Source: Burkholderiales bacterium
GTDB lineage: Bacteria > Pseudomonadota > Gammaproteobacteria > Burkholderiales > SG8-39
DNA: 32,924 nucleotides
Direction: 5' to 3'
Assembly (NCBI GenBank): GCA_023383795.1
Contig: JAHDYJ010000040.1
Location: forward strand, 1 to 32,924
Made by a program: the position numbers and the translations under genes. Shown one piece after another: positions 9,020-17,490 of this stretch. The notes beneath the pieces were generated by a model. The model had not been told where the DNA came from. It saw nothing but the letters and a program-made list of their open reading frames with translations, and ran no database searches. How positions within the stretch are numbered: the stretch's first letter is position 1; each line of letters begins with the position of its first letter.

Positions 9020-9574
9020 TCAGTCCCTGAACAGCGGCAGGTGCCCGAGCGAGACGACGTGCGCCCACGCGCCCGGGTCGTCGCCCTCGGTGAAGATCGC
9101 GGCCTCGGCGACGACGACCGCGCCCACCTTCTCGGCGAGCTGGCGCATGCCGGCGAGGGTCGAGCCGGTGCTCACGACGTCGTCCACCAGCACCGCCCGC
9201 TTGCGCCCGAGCAGGCGATGGTCCTTCTCGTCCAGGTGCAGCAGCTGCGGCTGGCCGGTCGTGATCGACCGCGTTTCCACCGACAGCGCGGCGCCCATGT
9301 ACGGCTTGTAGACCTTGCGCAGCACGACGTAGGGCTTGCCGGCGGCGACCGCGAGCGCGTACGCGAGCGGAATGCTCTTCGCCTCCGCGGTCACGATCAC
9401 GTCGTAGGGCCGCGCGGCGAGGCGCTCGGCGAGCGCGCGCGCGCAGGCCTGCACGAGCTCCGTGTCGCCGAGGATGTTGACCACCGCGATGCGCAGGCCC
9501 GGCGCCACCTCGAAGAGGGGCAGCTCGCGCTCGAGACCCGCGACCTGGACGGAGTGCGTCGGACGATGCCGCAT
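9020..9574 (-). CDS. Phosphoribosyltransferase family protein (adenine/xanthine PRTase-like)
   Basis: A 184-residue type I phosphoribosyltransferase. The PRPP loop is AVLVDDVVSTGSTLAGM, with Asp131/Asp132; the pyrophosphate-side loop is in VTAEAKSIPLAYALA, and KPYVVLRKVYKPYM is the flexible-hood region. These resemble Apt/Xpt purine salvage enzymes, but the base specificity is not readable. The ATG at 9574 is chosen because the upstream continuation is Arg/Ala-rich and non-homologous. It diverges from the methyltransferase gene across a 216-bp spacer (9575–9790), where I see no convincing promoter hexamers. Confidence 0.85.
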   Translation of the reverse strand: MRHRPTHSVQVAGLERELPLFEVAPGLRIAVVNILGDTELVQACARALAERLAARPYDVIVTAEAKSIPLAYALAVAAGKPYVVLRKVYKPYMGAALSVETRSITTGQPQLLHLDEKDHRLLGRKRAVLVDDVVSTGSTLAGMRQLAEKVGAVVVAEAAIFTEGDDPGAWAHVVSLGHLPLFRD

Positions 9575-9790
9575 CCGCGAAGCATACCAACGAAACCCGA
9601 CGATACGCGCCCGCGGGGCGCTCGACGCCGCACGCGCCGCCGCAACTGCGTCGAAACGGCGGCGATCGGCGCGCAAAAGCGCGCGCCCGCGCCCGCACGT
9701 GCGCGCCACGCCGCGACAAAGGGTGGCCCGGCCGCGCCGCCCGGTGTACCTTCGACCTGTGCCAGTCACGACGACCGGGAGGAACGCCGC

Positions 9791-10549
9791 ATGACCCGAC
9801 ACAAGATCCGCTTCCCCGCGGGGGACCCGCACCAGCTCGACCAGGACGAGGCGTACTTCTACGTGACCGAGCCTTCGGGCGAGCACGTCAAAGTCCGCTT
9901 CCACGACTACGACGCGATCTACCGGCGGCCGGGCCTGTACGAGCAGCTCTTCTACGACCGGCTGAAGTGCTGCTCGCCGGAGAAGGTGGTGCGCATCCTG
10001 CATCACGCCACGACGATGGCGGGCGCGCCGTTCAGCGAGCTGCGCGTGCTCGATTTCGGCGCCGGCAACGGCATGGTCGGCGAGGCGCTGCAGAAGAAGG
10101 GCGTCGCGCGGATCGTCGGCCTGGACATCTCCAAGACGGCCCGCGACGCGGCGCAGCGCGACCGGCCCGGCGTCTACGACGAGTACTACGCGCTCGACCT
10201 CACCCGGCTCACGCGCGAGGCGCGCGACGAGCTCCTCGACTGGCGGTTCAACGGCCTGGTCAGCGTCGCGGCGCTCGGCTTCGGCGATATCCCGGTCGCG
10301 GCGTTTCGCGAGGCGTTCAACCTGATCGAGGACGGCGGCTGGATCGCGTTCAACATCAAGGAGACCTTCCTCGACAACCGGGACACGAGCGGCTTCTCGG
10401 TCTTCATCAAGAACCTGATCCTGACCGACCACCTGGACATCCACCACATGGAGCGCTACCGCCACCGGCTCTCGATCGACGGCCGGCCGCTCTATTACTT
10501 CGGCCTCGCCGGCGTGAAGAACAGCGCGATCCCGGATTCGCTCGCCTGA
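9791..10549 (+). CDS. Class I SAM-dependent methyltransferase
   Basis: A 252-residue methyltransferase. Motif I is [15 protein letters not shown], followed by IVGLDIS (acidic end of strand 2), a motif-IV-like stretch at [16 protein letters not shown] and [14 protein letters not shown] (motif VI region). The N-terminal ~70 residues ([35 protein letters not shown]) look like a substrate cap. The start is firm: GGGAGGAA lies about 6 nt before the ATG. Substrate unknown. A GC-rich 9-bp hairpin (10560–10568 with 10576–10584) follows the stop. Confidence 0.85.
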   Translation: MTRHKIRFPAGDPHQLDQDEAYFYVTEPSGEHVKVRFHDYDAIYRRPGLYEQLFYDRLKCCSPEKVVRILHHATTMAGAPFSELRVLDFGAGNGMVGEALQKKGVARIVGLDISKTARDAAQRDRPGVYDEYYALDLTRLTREARDELLDWRFNGLVSVAALGFGDIPVAAFREAFNLIEDGGWIAFNIKETFLDNRDTSGFSVFIKNLILTDHLDIHHMERYRHRLSIDGRPLYYFGLAGVKNSAIPDSLA

Positions 10550-10559
10550 GCCCGGATCG

Positions 10560-10584
10560 CCGCGCCGCCTTGGGCGCGGCGCGG
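10560..10584. terminator. GC-rich hairpin downstream of the methyltransferase gene
   Basis: A 9-bp perfect stem (10560–10568 with 10576–10584) and 7-nt loop lie 10 nt after the methyltransferase stop. No T-run follows on either strand, so it may pause or protect the 3' end rather than act as an intrinsic terminator. Nothing else is recognised in 10585–10749. Confidence 0.3.
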
Positions 10585-10749
10585 ACGCGGCGGTTGCGCT
10601 CTCGCAGCAGGGCGTTCGCGCAGCGCTCGCTCCCGTCCAACGATGCTCCGTGGTACGCGGCGAGCGGCGCGGGTGCAGGCCGGGTGCACGCGGGTCCCGC
10701 TCCGAACGCCGGCGCGGCGGCGCCTGCTGCTATCCGCCGCGGGGCGCGG

Positions 10750-10823
10750 TGGAGCGGGTGATGGGAATCGAACCCACGTTCTTAGCTTGGGAAGCTAATG
10801 TTCTACCATTGAACTACACCCGC
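10750..10823 (-). tRNA. tRNA-Gly (anticodon CCC)
   Basis: On the minus strand a 74-nt tRNA folds completely: acceptor GCGGGTG with CACCCGC, D arm with TAGTTCAATGGTAGA, anticodon stem TTAGC/GCTAA closing the loop TTCCCAA, T arm GTGGG-TTCGATT-CCCAT, discriminator T and encoded CCA (10752–10750). The anticodon CCC reads GGG glycine codons. It stands alone between the methyltransferase gene and thiS. Confidence 0.97.
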
Positions 10824-10833
10824 GCGACCTGGA

Positions 10834-10860
10834 ATTCTACGGCACTTTCCGTTCTGTCAT
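10834..10860 (-). promoter_or_regulatory. Likely promoter of tRNA-Gly
   Basis: On the minus strand, ATGACA (10860–10855) and TAGAAT (10839–10834) lie 15 nt apart and would start transcription about 4 nt before the mature tRNA. Each differs from consensus by one base; the spacer is slightly short. Confidence 0.45.
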
Positions 10861-10989
10861 TCCCGCCGCGGCGCGTGCGATCGCCCGCGGGGCGCGCGCC
10901 GATCCACGCGCCGCTCGGCCGGCGCGGGCGCCGTACGCCAGGGCGCTGCGGACGACGACCACGCGGCCGGCTCCACCGGTCGCCGGGTG

Positions 10990-10995
10990 TATCAT
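10990..10995 (+). promoter_or_regulatory. Possible -10 element for thiS–thiG
   Basis: TATCAT, one mismatch from consensus, would start transcription about 30 nt before the thiS ATG. No good -35 is seen. I do not recognise a TPP riboswitch in 10824–11033, and the predicted leader is too short for one. Confidence 0.3.
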
Positions 10996-11033
10996 TGCGT
11001 TTTGACAATGTCGCAGCGCCGACGCGATCCGCA

Positions 11034-11237
11034 ATGATCCGGGTCTCAGTGAACGGCGAGCCCCGTCGCTTCGACGGGGGACTCGACGTGGCGCGCCTGC
11101 TCGAGCAGCTCGACCTCGCCGGCAAGAAGGTGGCCGTCGAGCGCAACGGCGAGATCGTGCCGCGCAGCCGCTTCGCCGACACGCCGCTCGCCGACGGCGA
11201 CCGGCTCGAGATCGTCGTCGCCGTCGGCGGCGGATAA
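11034..11237 (+). CDS. thiS: Sulfur carrier protein ThiS
   Basis: A 67-residue ubiquitin-like sulfur carrier for thiazole synthesis. It begins with the beta-grasp strand [13 protein letters not shown], contains [17 protein letters not shown] and ends in …VAVGGG, giving the C-terminal Gly-Gly that is adenylated and thiocarboxylated. It stands 12 nt before thiG, its partner. Other thiamine genes are not in this window. Confidence 0.95.
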   Translation: MIRVSVNGEPRRFDGGLDVARLLEQLDLAGKKVAVERNGEIVPRSRFADTPLADGDRLEIVVAVGGG

Positions 11238-11249
11238 CCGGAACGATCC

Positions 11250-12071
11250 ATGAACGCACCCACCACTCGCGCCGCTGCGGGCGCCGATCCGCTGCTCATC
11301 GCCGGCCAAGCCTATTCGTCGCGCCTGCTGATCGGCACCGGAAAGTACAAGGACTTCGACGAGACCCGCCGCGCCGTCGAGGCGAGCGGCGCCGAGATCG
11401 TCACGGTGGCGATCCGGCGCACCAACATCGGCCAGAACAAGGGCGAGCCTTCGCTCGTCGAGGCGCTGCCGCCGTCGAAGTACACCTACCTGCCGAACAC
11501 CGCCGGCTGCTACAGCGCCGAGGACGCGGTACGCACGCTGCGCCTCGCGCGCGAGCTCCTCGACGGCCACGACCTCGTCAAGCTCGAGGTGCTCGGCGAC
11601 CCGGAGACGCTCTACCCCAACGTCACCGAGACGCTCGCGGCGGCCGAGACGCTGGTGAAGGACGGCTTCAAGGTGATGGTCTACACCAGCGACGACCCGA
11701 TCGCCGCGAAGCGCCTCGAGGAGATCGGCTGCGTCGCGGTGATGCCGCTCGCGTCGCTGATCGGCTCGGGCATGGGCATCCTGAACCCCTGGAACCTGCA
11801 GCTGATCCTCGCGCAGGCGAAGGTGCCGGTGATCGTCGACGCGGGGGTAGGCACCGCGTCGGATGCGGCGATCGCGATGGAGCTCGGCTGCGACGCGGTG
11901 CTCATGAACACCGCCGTCGCGAAGGCCGCGAACCCGGTGCTGATGGCCGAGGCGATGCGGCTCGCCGTGGACGCCGGACGCAAGGCGTTTCTCGCCGGCC
12001 GCATGCCGAAGAAGCTCTACTCGGCCGCGGCGAGCTCGCCCACGACCGGCCTGATCGCGCCGAAGTCCTGA
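11250..12071 (+). CDS. thiG: Thiazole synthase
   Basis: A 273-residue ThiG, a TIM-barrel enzyme that condenses deoxyxylulose-5-phosphate, dehydroglycine and ThiS thiocarboxylate into the thiamine thiazole phosphate. Lys111 in LVKLEVLGD is the Schiff-base lysine; [14 protein letters not shown], the phosphate-binding [14 protein letters not shown] and [28 protein letters not shown] are all present. The 3' TGA overlaps the presumed CTG start of trmB. Confidence 0.97.
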   Translation: MNAPTTRAAAGADPLLIAGQAYSSRLLIGTGKYKDFDETRRAVEASGAEIVTVAIRRTNIGQNKGEPSLVEALPPSKYTYLPNTAGCYSAEDAVRTLRLARELLDGHDLVKLEVLGDPETLYPNVTETLAAAETLVKDGFKVMVYTSDDPIAAKRLEEIGCVAVMPLASLIGSGMGILNPWNLQLILAQAKVPVIVDAGVGTASDAAIAMELGCDAVLMNTAVAKAANPVLMAEAMRLAVDAGRKAFLAGRMPKKLYSAAASSPTTGLIAPKS

Positions 12072-12736
12072 CCGAGCGCCCGATCCGCAGCTACGTCCTG
12101 CGCCAGGGCCGCACCACCGCGGCGCAGGCGCGCGCGCAGCGCGAGCTCCTCCCGCGCTACGGCATCGCGTACGCGCCGCGGCCGCTCGATCTCGCCGGCG
12201 CGTTCGGCCGTGCCGCGCCGAAGATCCTCGAGATCGGCCCCGGCATGGGCGAGACCACGGCGGCGATCGCCGCGGCGCACCCGGAGAACGACTATCTCGC
12301 GGTCGAGGTGCACGGGCCCGGCGTCGGCAGCCTGCTCAACCGCATCGCCGCGCTCGGCCTCGCGAACGTGCGCGTGATCCAGCACGACGCGGTCGAGGTC
12401 GTCGAGCACATGGTCGCGCCGGAGTCGCTCGACGGCGTGCACGTCTTCTTCCCCGATCCGTGGCCGAAGAAGCGCCATCACAAGCGCCGCCTGATCCAGC
12501 CCGCCCTCGTGCGGCTGCTCGCCTCGCGCATGAGGCCGGGCGCCTACCTGCACGTCGCCACCGACTGGCAGGACTACGCCGAGCACATCCTCGCCGTGCT
12601 CGCGGCCGAGCCGGCGCTCGCCAACATCACGGCCGGCTTCTGCCCGCGGCCCGAGACCCGCCCCGAGACCAAGTTCGAGCGACGCGGCCTCGCGCTCGGC
12701 CACCGCGTCTGGGACGTGCTGTTCCGCCGCCGGTAG
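12068..12736 (+). CDS. trmB: tRNA (guanine-N7-)-methyltransferase
   Basis: TrmB makes m7G46 in tRNA. Homology runs from [11 protein letters not shown] near the N-terminus through motif I (EIGPGMGE, residues 55–62 in this numbering) and the signature [16 protein letters not shown] to a normal C-terminus with [13 protein letters not shown]. The first in-frame ATG (12245) falls inside motif I and would remove the N-terminal domain, and no ATG, GTG or TTG occurs between thiG's stop and that point, nor in this frame for over 100 nt upstream. I therefore place the start at CTG 12068, which overlaps the thiG stop as CTGA and gives 222 residues. The start is inferred; the gene identity is secure. Confidence 0.88.
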   Translation: MTERPIRSYVLRQGRTTAAQARAQRELLPRYGIAYAPRPLDLAGAFGRAAPKILEIGPGMGETTAAIAAAHPENDYLAVEVHGPGVGSLLNRIAALGLANVRVIQHDAVEVVEHMVAPESLDGVHVFFPDPWPKKRHHKRRLIQPALVRLLASRMRPGAYLHVATDWQDYAEHILAVLAAEPALANITAGFCPRPETRPETKFERRGLALGHRVWDVLFRRR

Positions 12737-12846
12737 AGGCGCACGGGGCCTCACCTGTCGCCCGATGGTGTCGGCGGGATTGACAACCGCCACAGCCCCT
12801 ACCTGCATCCGCGGTCGAGCATCCTCTCGAAGTGGCTGATATTCCA

Positions 12847-12863
12847 AGTCAATGACATTGACT
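12847..12863. promoter_or_regulatory. Perfect palindrome abutting the -24 box (possible operator)
   Basis: AGTCAATG-A-CATTGACT is a perfect 8-bp inverted repeat around one base. Its last T is also the first base of the -24 element at 12863. Its position suggests a repressor or activator site controlling the PEP-CTERM gene. I cannot name the protein. Confidence 0.55.
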
Positions 12864-12878
12864 GGCACCGATCCTGCA
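12863..12878 (+). promoter_or_regulatory. Sigma-54 (-24/-12) promoter for the PEP-CTERM gene
   Basis: TGGCAC-N5-CTGCA has the invariant GG and GC with the correct 11-base register (G at 12865 to G at 12876). Predicted start is near 12889, giving a leader of about 80 nt to the ATG at 12968. PEP-CTERM/EPS genes in other betaproteobacteria are known to be under RpoN with the PrsK/PrsR pair; neither regulator is in this window. Confidence 0.7.
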
Positions 12879-12967
12879 TGGTGCACTGTTTGGCTGCCGC
12901 TTGACTGGTGCTTGTCCGCGGCTTTGGGCCGCAAAGAAGAGCGATTCAAGATCCAAGGGAGATCAAG

Positions 12968-13963
12968 ATGAGGCTTCGGAACTTCGCCGGCGCGGTCTCG
13001 GCCGGGTTCGCCGTGGTCGTCGCGACCCCCGCAGCGGCGCTGAGCATCGATCCGTTTTACGCCGGCAGCTATACGGCCACGAGCATCGGCTCGGTCCCCG
13101 ATCTGCCACCGCAGTACGGCGGCCTGACGTTCCTCGACAACGACACCATCATCATCGGCGGCAACGCCAACACGGCGAGCGGCCTGATCTACCAGGTCGA
13201 TGTCGTGCGCGGCGCCGGCAACCACATCACCGGCTTCACTGGCAGCGCGTCGGCGTTCCGGGGCGGCACGATCGGCGAGTACAACGACGGCGGCGTCGTG
13301 TTCGGTCCGGGCGACGTTCTGTTCACGTCGCGCTGGCCGGTCAACTTCCTCGGCCAGACGAAGCCCGGCAGCACCGACGAGGACAAGATCATCAACCTTG
13401 CCGGCATCACGGCCTCGTCCAACGCCGCGATCAACTTCGTTCCGGCGGGATTCCCGGGCGCGGGGAGCATGAAGCTCGTTTCGTGGTCGGGAGGGCAGTG
13501 GTACGACGCTTCCCTCGCGCCCGACGGCTCGGGCACCTATGACCTGGTCGGCGTGACCCTGATCGACGTCGATCCGGTCGCGCCGGGCGTGCAGTCCGTG
13601 CCGGGCGGTCCGGAAGGGTTCGTCTACATCGCGGCTGGCAACCCGCTCTTCACGTCGAACGCGCTCCTGATCGCCGAGTACTCGGTGGGCAAGATCGGCG
13701 CCTACGACCTCGACGCCGACGGCAACCCGCTTGCCAACACGCGCCGCGACTTCATCACCGGCTTGACCGGGGCGGAAGGCGCCGCGATCGATCCGGTGAC
13801 CGGCGACTTCCTGTTCTCGACGTTCGGCGGCGGAAACCAGATCGTGGTGGTGCAGGGCTTCCTCGCGCCGGAGCCGCCGACGCCGGGGCTGCCGGAGCCC
13901 GGCAGCCTGGCCCTGCTCGCCGCAGCGCTCGGTCTGCTGTCGTATCGGCTGCGCAAGTCCTGA
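12968..13963 (+). CDS. PEP-CTERM sorting domain-containing exported protein
   Basis: A 331-residue secreted protein of unknown role. A signal peptide fills about residues 1–25 (MRLRNFAGAVSAGF…ATPAAA). The body is Gly/Asp/Asn-rich and beta-stranded, with repeats of the kind GGLTFLDNDTIIIGG and GAEGAAIDPVTGDFLFSTFGGGNQIVVVQGF that suggest a beta-propeller. The tail is a canonical PEP-CTERM: Pro-Glu-Pro at 309–311, a hydrophobic helix and terminal RLRKS, recognised by exosortase, which is not seen here. The ATG at 12968 is chosen for the AAGGGAGA site 5 nt upstream and because it opens the signal peptide. Confidence 0.88.
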   Translation: MRLRNFAGAVSAGFAVVVATPAAALSIDPFYAGSYTATSIGSVPDLPPQYGGLTFLDNDTIIIGGNANTASGLIYQVDVVRGAGNHITGFTGSASAFRGGTIGEYNDGGVVFGPGDVLFTSRWPVNFLGQTKPGSTDEDKIINLAGITASSNAAINFVPAGFPGAGSMKLVSWSGGQWYDASLAPDGSGTYDLVGVTLIDVDPVAPGVQSVPGGPEGFVYIAAGNPLFTSNALLIAEYSVGKIGAYDLDADGNPLANTRRDFITGLTGAEGAAIDPVTGDFLFSTFGGGNQIVVVQGFLAPEPPTPGLPEPGSLALLAAALGLLSYRLRKS

Positions 13964-14163
13964 CGAGCCATCCCGCCGCGCAACGCGCGGACCGGCGTCG
14001 CGCCGGTGCCGCCATCCCAGCGCGGGGACACGCTCGGCCGCGCATGCCAGCCGCTCGAATCTCCGGCATAATCTGACGCCCGCCTGACAGGAGGGCGGCG
14101 GCCGGCAGCAAGACCGGCCCCGCGGTCGGGCGATTTCCATCATCAGATTCCAAGAGGAGCACC

Positions 14164-15174
14164 ATGAGATTCAATCGCTTGATCGCCTGCGCCGCGGTCG
14201 CGGCGGCGCTCGGGCTGGTGACTGGCGCTCACGCCCAGGGCACCCGCTCGTACGTGCTCACCACCGCCACGACCGGAGGCACCTACTACCCGGTCGGCGT
14301 CGCCGTCGCCACGCTGGTGAAGGTGAAGCTGCAGAACGCGCAGAAGATCGACATGAGCGCGATCAGCTCGGCGGGGTCGGGCGAGAACATCAAGCTCCTG
14401 CGCGAAAAGCAGGCGCAGTTCGCGATCCTGCAGGGCCTGTTCGGCAAGTACGCCAGGGAGGGGTCGGGACCGATCAAGGCCGACGGCCCGCAGCCGAACG
14501 TCCGCTCGATCACGATGCTGTGGCCGAACGTCGAGCACTTCGTCATCGCCGCCGAGCACGCGAAGACCGGGACGGTGGACGACCTCAAGAACATCCTCGG
14601 CATGAAGTTCGCGATCGGCGCGCGCAACTCCGGCACCGAGCACTCGAACCGCTTCCTGCTGAACAACCTGGGCTACCCGCCCGAGAAGTTCGACCTCGTG
14701 TACCTCGGCTTCGGGCCGAGCGTGGATGCGCTGCAGAACGGCAACGTGGTCGGCACGAACCCCGGCGCCGGCCCGCCCGTCTCGGTGGTGACGCGCCTGC
14801 TCGCGCAGGTCGGCGACAAGGTTCGCCTGCTCGAAGTCACCGACGAGCAGCTCAAACGCGCGGACGGCGGCACCGGGCTCTACTACAGATTCGTCGTCCC
14901 GGCGGGGACCTATCCGGGCCAGACCAAGGACTTCAACACGATCGCGCAGCCGAACTTCCTCGGCGTGAACGCCGACGTCCCGGAGAACGACGTGTACCTG
15001 ATCACCAAGACGATCTACGAGAACCTGCCGTTCCTGAACAACATTCACGCGGCGACAAAGACGATGTCGCTCCAAAGCGCGGTCTCCGGCCTGCCGCTGC
15101 CGCTGCATCCGGGCGCGGTCAAGTACTACAAGGAAGCCGGTCTAGCCATCCCCGACCGCTTGATGCCCAAGTGA
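14164..15174 (+). CDS. TAXI family TRAP transporter solute-binding protein
   Basis: A 336-residue periplasmic binding protein with a signal peptide ending at AHA-Q (about residue 24). TTATTGGTYYPVGVAVATLV and the ENIKLLREKQAQFAILQ region are typical of the TAXI (TRAP-associated extracytoplasmic immunogenic) family; the later NSGTEHSNRFLLNNLG and YPGQTKDFNTIAQPNFL also fit. Ligands of the family include small carboxylates, but none can be assigned. AAGAGGAG stands 4 nt before the ATG. A possible -10 (CATAAT, 14067–14072) lies in the upstream spacer 13964–14163, which otherwise shows no recognisable structure. The fused permease follows 80 nt downstream. Confidence 0.93.
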   Translation: MRFNRLIACAAVAAALGLVTGAHAQGTRSYVLTTATTGGTYYPVGVAVATLVKVKLQNAQKIDMSAISSAGSGENIKLLREKQAQFAILQGLFGKYAREGSGPIKADGPQPNVRSITMLWPNVEHFVIAAEHAKTGTVDDLKNILGMKFAIGARNSGTEHSNRFLLNNLGYPPEKFDLVYLGFGPSVDALQNGNVVGTNPGAGPPVSVVTRLLAQVGDKVRLLEVTDEQLKRADGGTGLYYRFVVPAGTYPGQTKDFNTIAQPNFLGVNADVPENDVYLITKTIYENLPFLNNIHAATKTMSLQSAVSGLPLPLHPGAVKYYKEAGLAIPDRLMPK

Positions 15175-15254
15175 TCCGGCGGGGGCGGGCGGCCCAGGCC
15201 GCCTGCCCCGCCGGCTGACCGGCTTCGCTTCGCGGCCCGGGGAGGAGACGCCGC

Positions 15255-17426
15255 ATGAGCGTCGAGGAGCGGGCGCGCCCCGCGGACGCGGCGCCCGGCG
15301 AGGAGCTTCCGCGCGACCCGGACGACGCGCACGCGGCCGAACGCGGCCCGGCCACGCTGCCCGGGCGCGCGGCGTACTGGCTCGGGGTCGCGCTCGCCCT
15401 CGCCCATATCTATTTCAACACGCTCGGCACGATGTCCGAGCTGCGGGTGTCGGCAGTGCACTTCGGCGGCTTCGCGCTGATGTGCGCGCTGCTGTACCCG
15501 ACCTGGCGCGCGCGCACGCCGGCCGGGCGGCGCGCGGCGCTCGCGATCGACGTCGCGCTCGGTCTGGCCGCGCTGTCGTGCGTGGTCTACCTCTTCCTCG
15601 GCGAGGAGAGCTTCGCCCGCCGCAACGCGAGCTTCCTCTGGTACGACTGGATCTTCACCGGGCTGGCGGTGGTGCTCGCCATCGAGTTCACCCGCCGCAC
15701 GACCGGCTGGATCATCCCGATCATCATCGTCACCGCGTTCACCTACGTCGTATGGTGGGGCCGGTACGTCCCCGGCATGCTGACGTTCCCCGGTCTCTCG
15801 CTCGAGACGACGCTCTTCCGCGCGTTCTACACCGACGACGGGATGCTCGGCCTGATCGCGACGATCTCGGCGACGTTCGTGGTCATGTTCATCCTGTTCG
15901 GCGCGTTCCTCACCCGCTCGGGCGCGGGCGACTTCATCATCGACCTCGCGCGCGCCGTGGCGGGGCGGCTGATCGGCGGCCCCGGCTTCGTCGCCGTGCT
16001 CGGCTCGGCGCTGATGGGCACGATCTCCGGCTCGTCGGTCGCGAACACGGTGTCCACCGGCGTGATCACGATCCCGCTGATGAAGCGCGCGGGCTTCCCC
16101 GGCCGGTTCGCCGCCGGCGTGGAGGCGGCCGCGTCGACCGGCGGCCAGCTCATGCCGCCGATAATGGGCGCCGGTGCGTTCGTGATGGCGAGCTACACGC
16201 AGATCCCGTACCTGACGATCGCCGCGGTGTCGGTGCTGCCGGCGATCCTCTACTTCCTGTCGGTCGGCTGCTACGTGCGCATCCAGGCGAAGCGCCTCGG
16301 GCTGAAGGCCGAGTCGGCCGCCGACACGCCGACCATCACCGCGGTCCTCAAGCGCGGCGGCCTGCCGTTCTTCCTGCCGATCGTGGTGCTGGTCGGCATG
16401 CTCGTCTACGGGTTCACGCCGACCTACTGCGCCGGCACCGCGATCGTGGCGGTGATCGTCTCCTCCTGGCTCACCCCCGGCAAGCGCGGCATGGGTCCCG
16501 CCGACATCCTCGACGCGCTCGCCCTCGGCGCGCGAAACATGGTCGTCACCGCGATGCTGCTGGTCGCGATCGGCCTCGTCGTCCTGGCGGTCGCCACCAC
16601 CGGCATCGGCAACACCTTCTCGCTGATGATCGAGCAGTGGGCGGGCGGCAGCCTGATGATCGCGCTCGCGCTGATAGCGCTCGCCTCGCTCGTGCTCGGC
16701 ATGGGCCTGCCGGTGACCGCGTCCTACATCGTGCTCGCGACGCTTTCGGCGCCGGCGCTCGCGGGCATGATCACGCAGCAGGAGATGATCAACGCGTTCA
16801 TGGCCGGCAACGTGCCCGAGTCGCTGAAGGCGGTGCTGACGCTGGTCGCGCCGGACAAGGTCGCGGCGCTCGGGCAGGCGATGTCCTACGAGACCGCCGA
16901 GGCGCTGGTCAAGGCGATCCCGCAGGAGTTCCGCACGATGGCGGTCGAGCAGACGCTCTCCCCGGCGCAGCTCACCGGCGCGCTGCTCGCGGCCCACATG
17001 ATCATCTTCTGGCTCTCGCAGGACTCGAGCGTAACCCCGCCGGTCTGCCTGACCGCGTTCGCGGCGGCGGCGATCGCCAAGACGCCGCCGATGGCGACCG
17101 GGTTCACGTCGTGGCGGCTCGCCAAGGGCCTGTACATCGTGCCGCTGCTCTTCGCCTACACGCCGTTCCTGAACGCCGACCTCTGGACCGACCTGCAGAT
17201 CTCGTTCTTCGCCGCGTTCGGCATCTACGCGCTCGCCGCCTCGACCGAGCGCTGGATGGAGGCGCGCCTGCCGCTCCCGCTCGCGGCGGTGCTGTTCGCG
17301 GTCGGCGTGGCGCTGCTCTGGCCGACCGATCTCCTGGTGAACTTCGCCGGCCTCGCGATCTTCCTCGCGATCTTCGCGCACAACCTGTGGCAGGACCGGC
17401 GCGGCGCCCGGGCGGCTGCCGCGTAG
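15255..17426 (+). CDS. TRAP transporter permease, fused 4TM (DctQ-like) and 12TM (DctM-like)
   Basis: A 723-residue integral membrane protein. The N-terminal half-module (about residues 35–170) has four hydrophobic segments equivalent to DctQ; the remainder is the DctM-type permease with the block GLIATISATFVVMFILFGAFLTRSGAGDFIIDLA and ALMGTISGSSVANTVSTGVITIPLMKRAGF, and GGQLMPPIMGAGAFVMA. Fusion of both subunits is the normal state for TAXI systems. GGAGGAG lies 7 nt before the ATG at 15255. It forms a complete transporter with the preceding binding protein. The 64-bp spacer to convergent hemY is GC-rich and potentially hairpin-forming. Confidence 0.93.
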   Translation: MSVEERARPADAAPGEELPRDPDDAHAAERGPATLPGRAAYWLGVALALAHIYFNTLGTMSELRVSAVHFGGFALMCALLYPTWRARTPAGRRAALAIDVALGLAALSCVVYLFLGEESFARRNASFLWYDWIFTGLAVVLAIEFTRRTTGWIIPIIIVTAFTYVVWWGRYVPGMLTFPGLSLETTLFRAFYTDDGMLGLIATISATFVVMFILFGAFLTRSGAGDFIIDLARAVAGRLIGGPGFVAVLGSALMGTISGSSVANTVSTGVITIPLMKRAGFPGRFAAGVEAAASTGGQLMPPIMGAGAFVMASYTQIPYLTIAAVSVLPAILYFLSVGCYVRIQAKRLGLKAESAADTPTITAVLKRGGLPFFLPIVVLVGMLVYGFTPTYCAGTAIVAVIVSSWLTPGKRGMGPADILDALALGARNMVVTAMLLVAIGLVVLAVATTGIGNTFSLMIEQWAGGSLMIALALIALASLVLGMGLPVTASYIVLATLSAPALAGMITQQEMINAFMAGNVPESLKAVLTLVAPDKVAALGQAMSYETAEALVKAIPQEFRTMAVEQTLSPAQLTGALLAAHMIIFWLSQDSSVTPPVCLTAFAAAAIAKTPPMATGFTSWRLAKGLYIVPLLFAYTPFLNADLWTDLQISFFAAFGIYALAASTERWMEARLPLPLAAVLFAVGVALLWPTDLLVNFAGLAIFLAIFAHNLWQDRRGARAAAA

Positions 17427-17490
17427 GGCGGGCTTCCCGCAGGACCGCCCGGCCGGATCGCGCGGCGCCGGGCCGGCGCGCCCCGATCCC

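Noticed and set aside
10650..11033. A frame reading through the tRNA region into thiS (…[19 protein letters not shown]…).
   Set aside because: This peptide is the usual spurious translation of a tRNA-Gly gene; the true thiS starts at 11034.
12780..12808. TTGACA (12780–12785) as a sigma-70 -35 upstream of the PEP-CTERM gene.
   Set aside because: At 17 nt the -10 position is CTGCAT, with only two matches to consensus; the sigma-54 element is far better.
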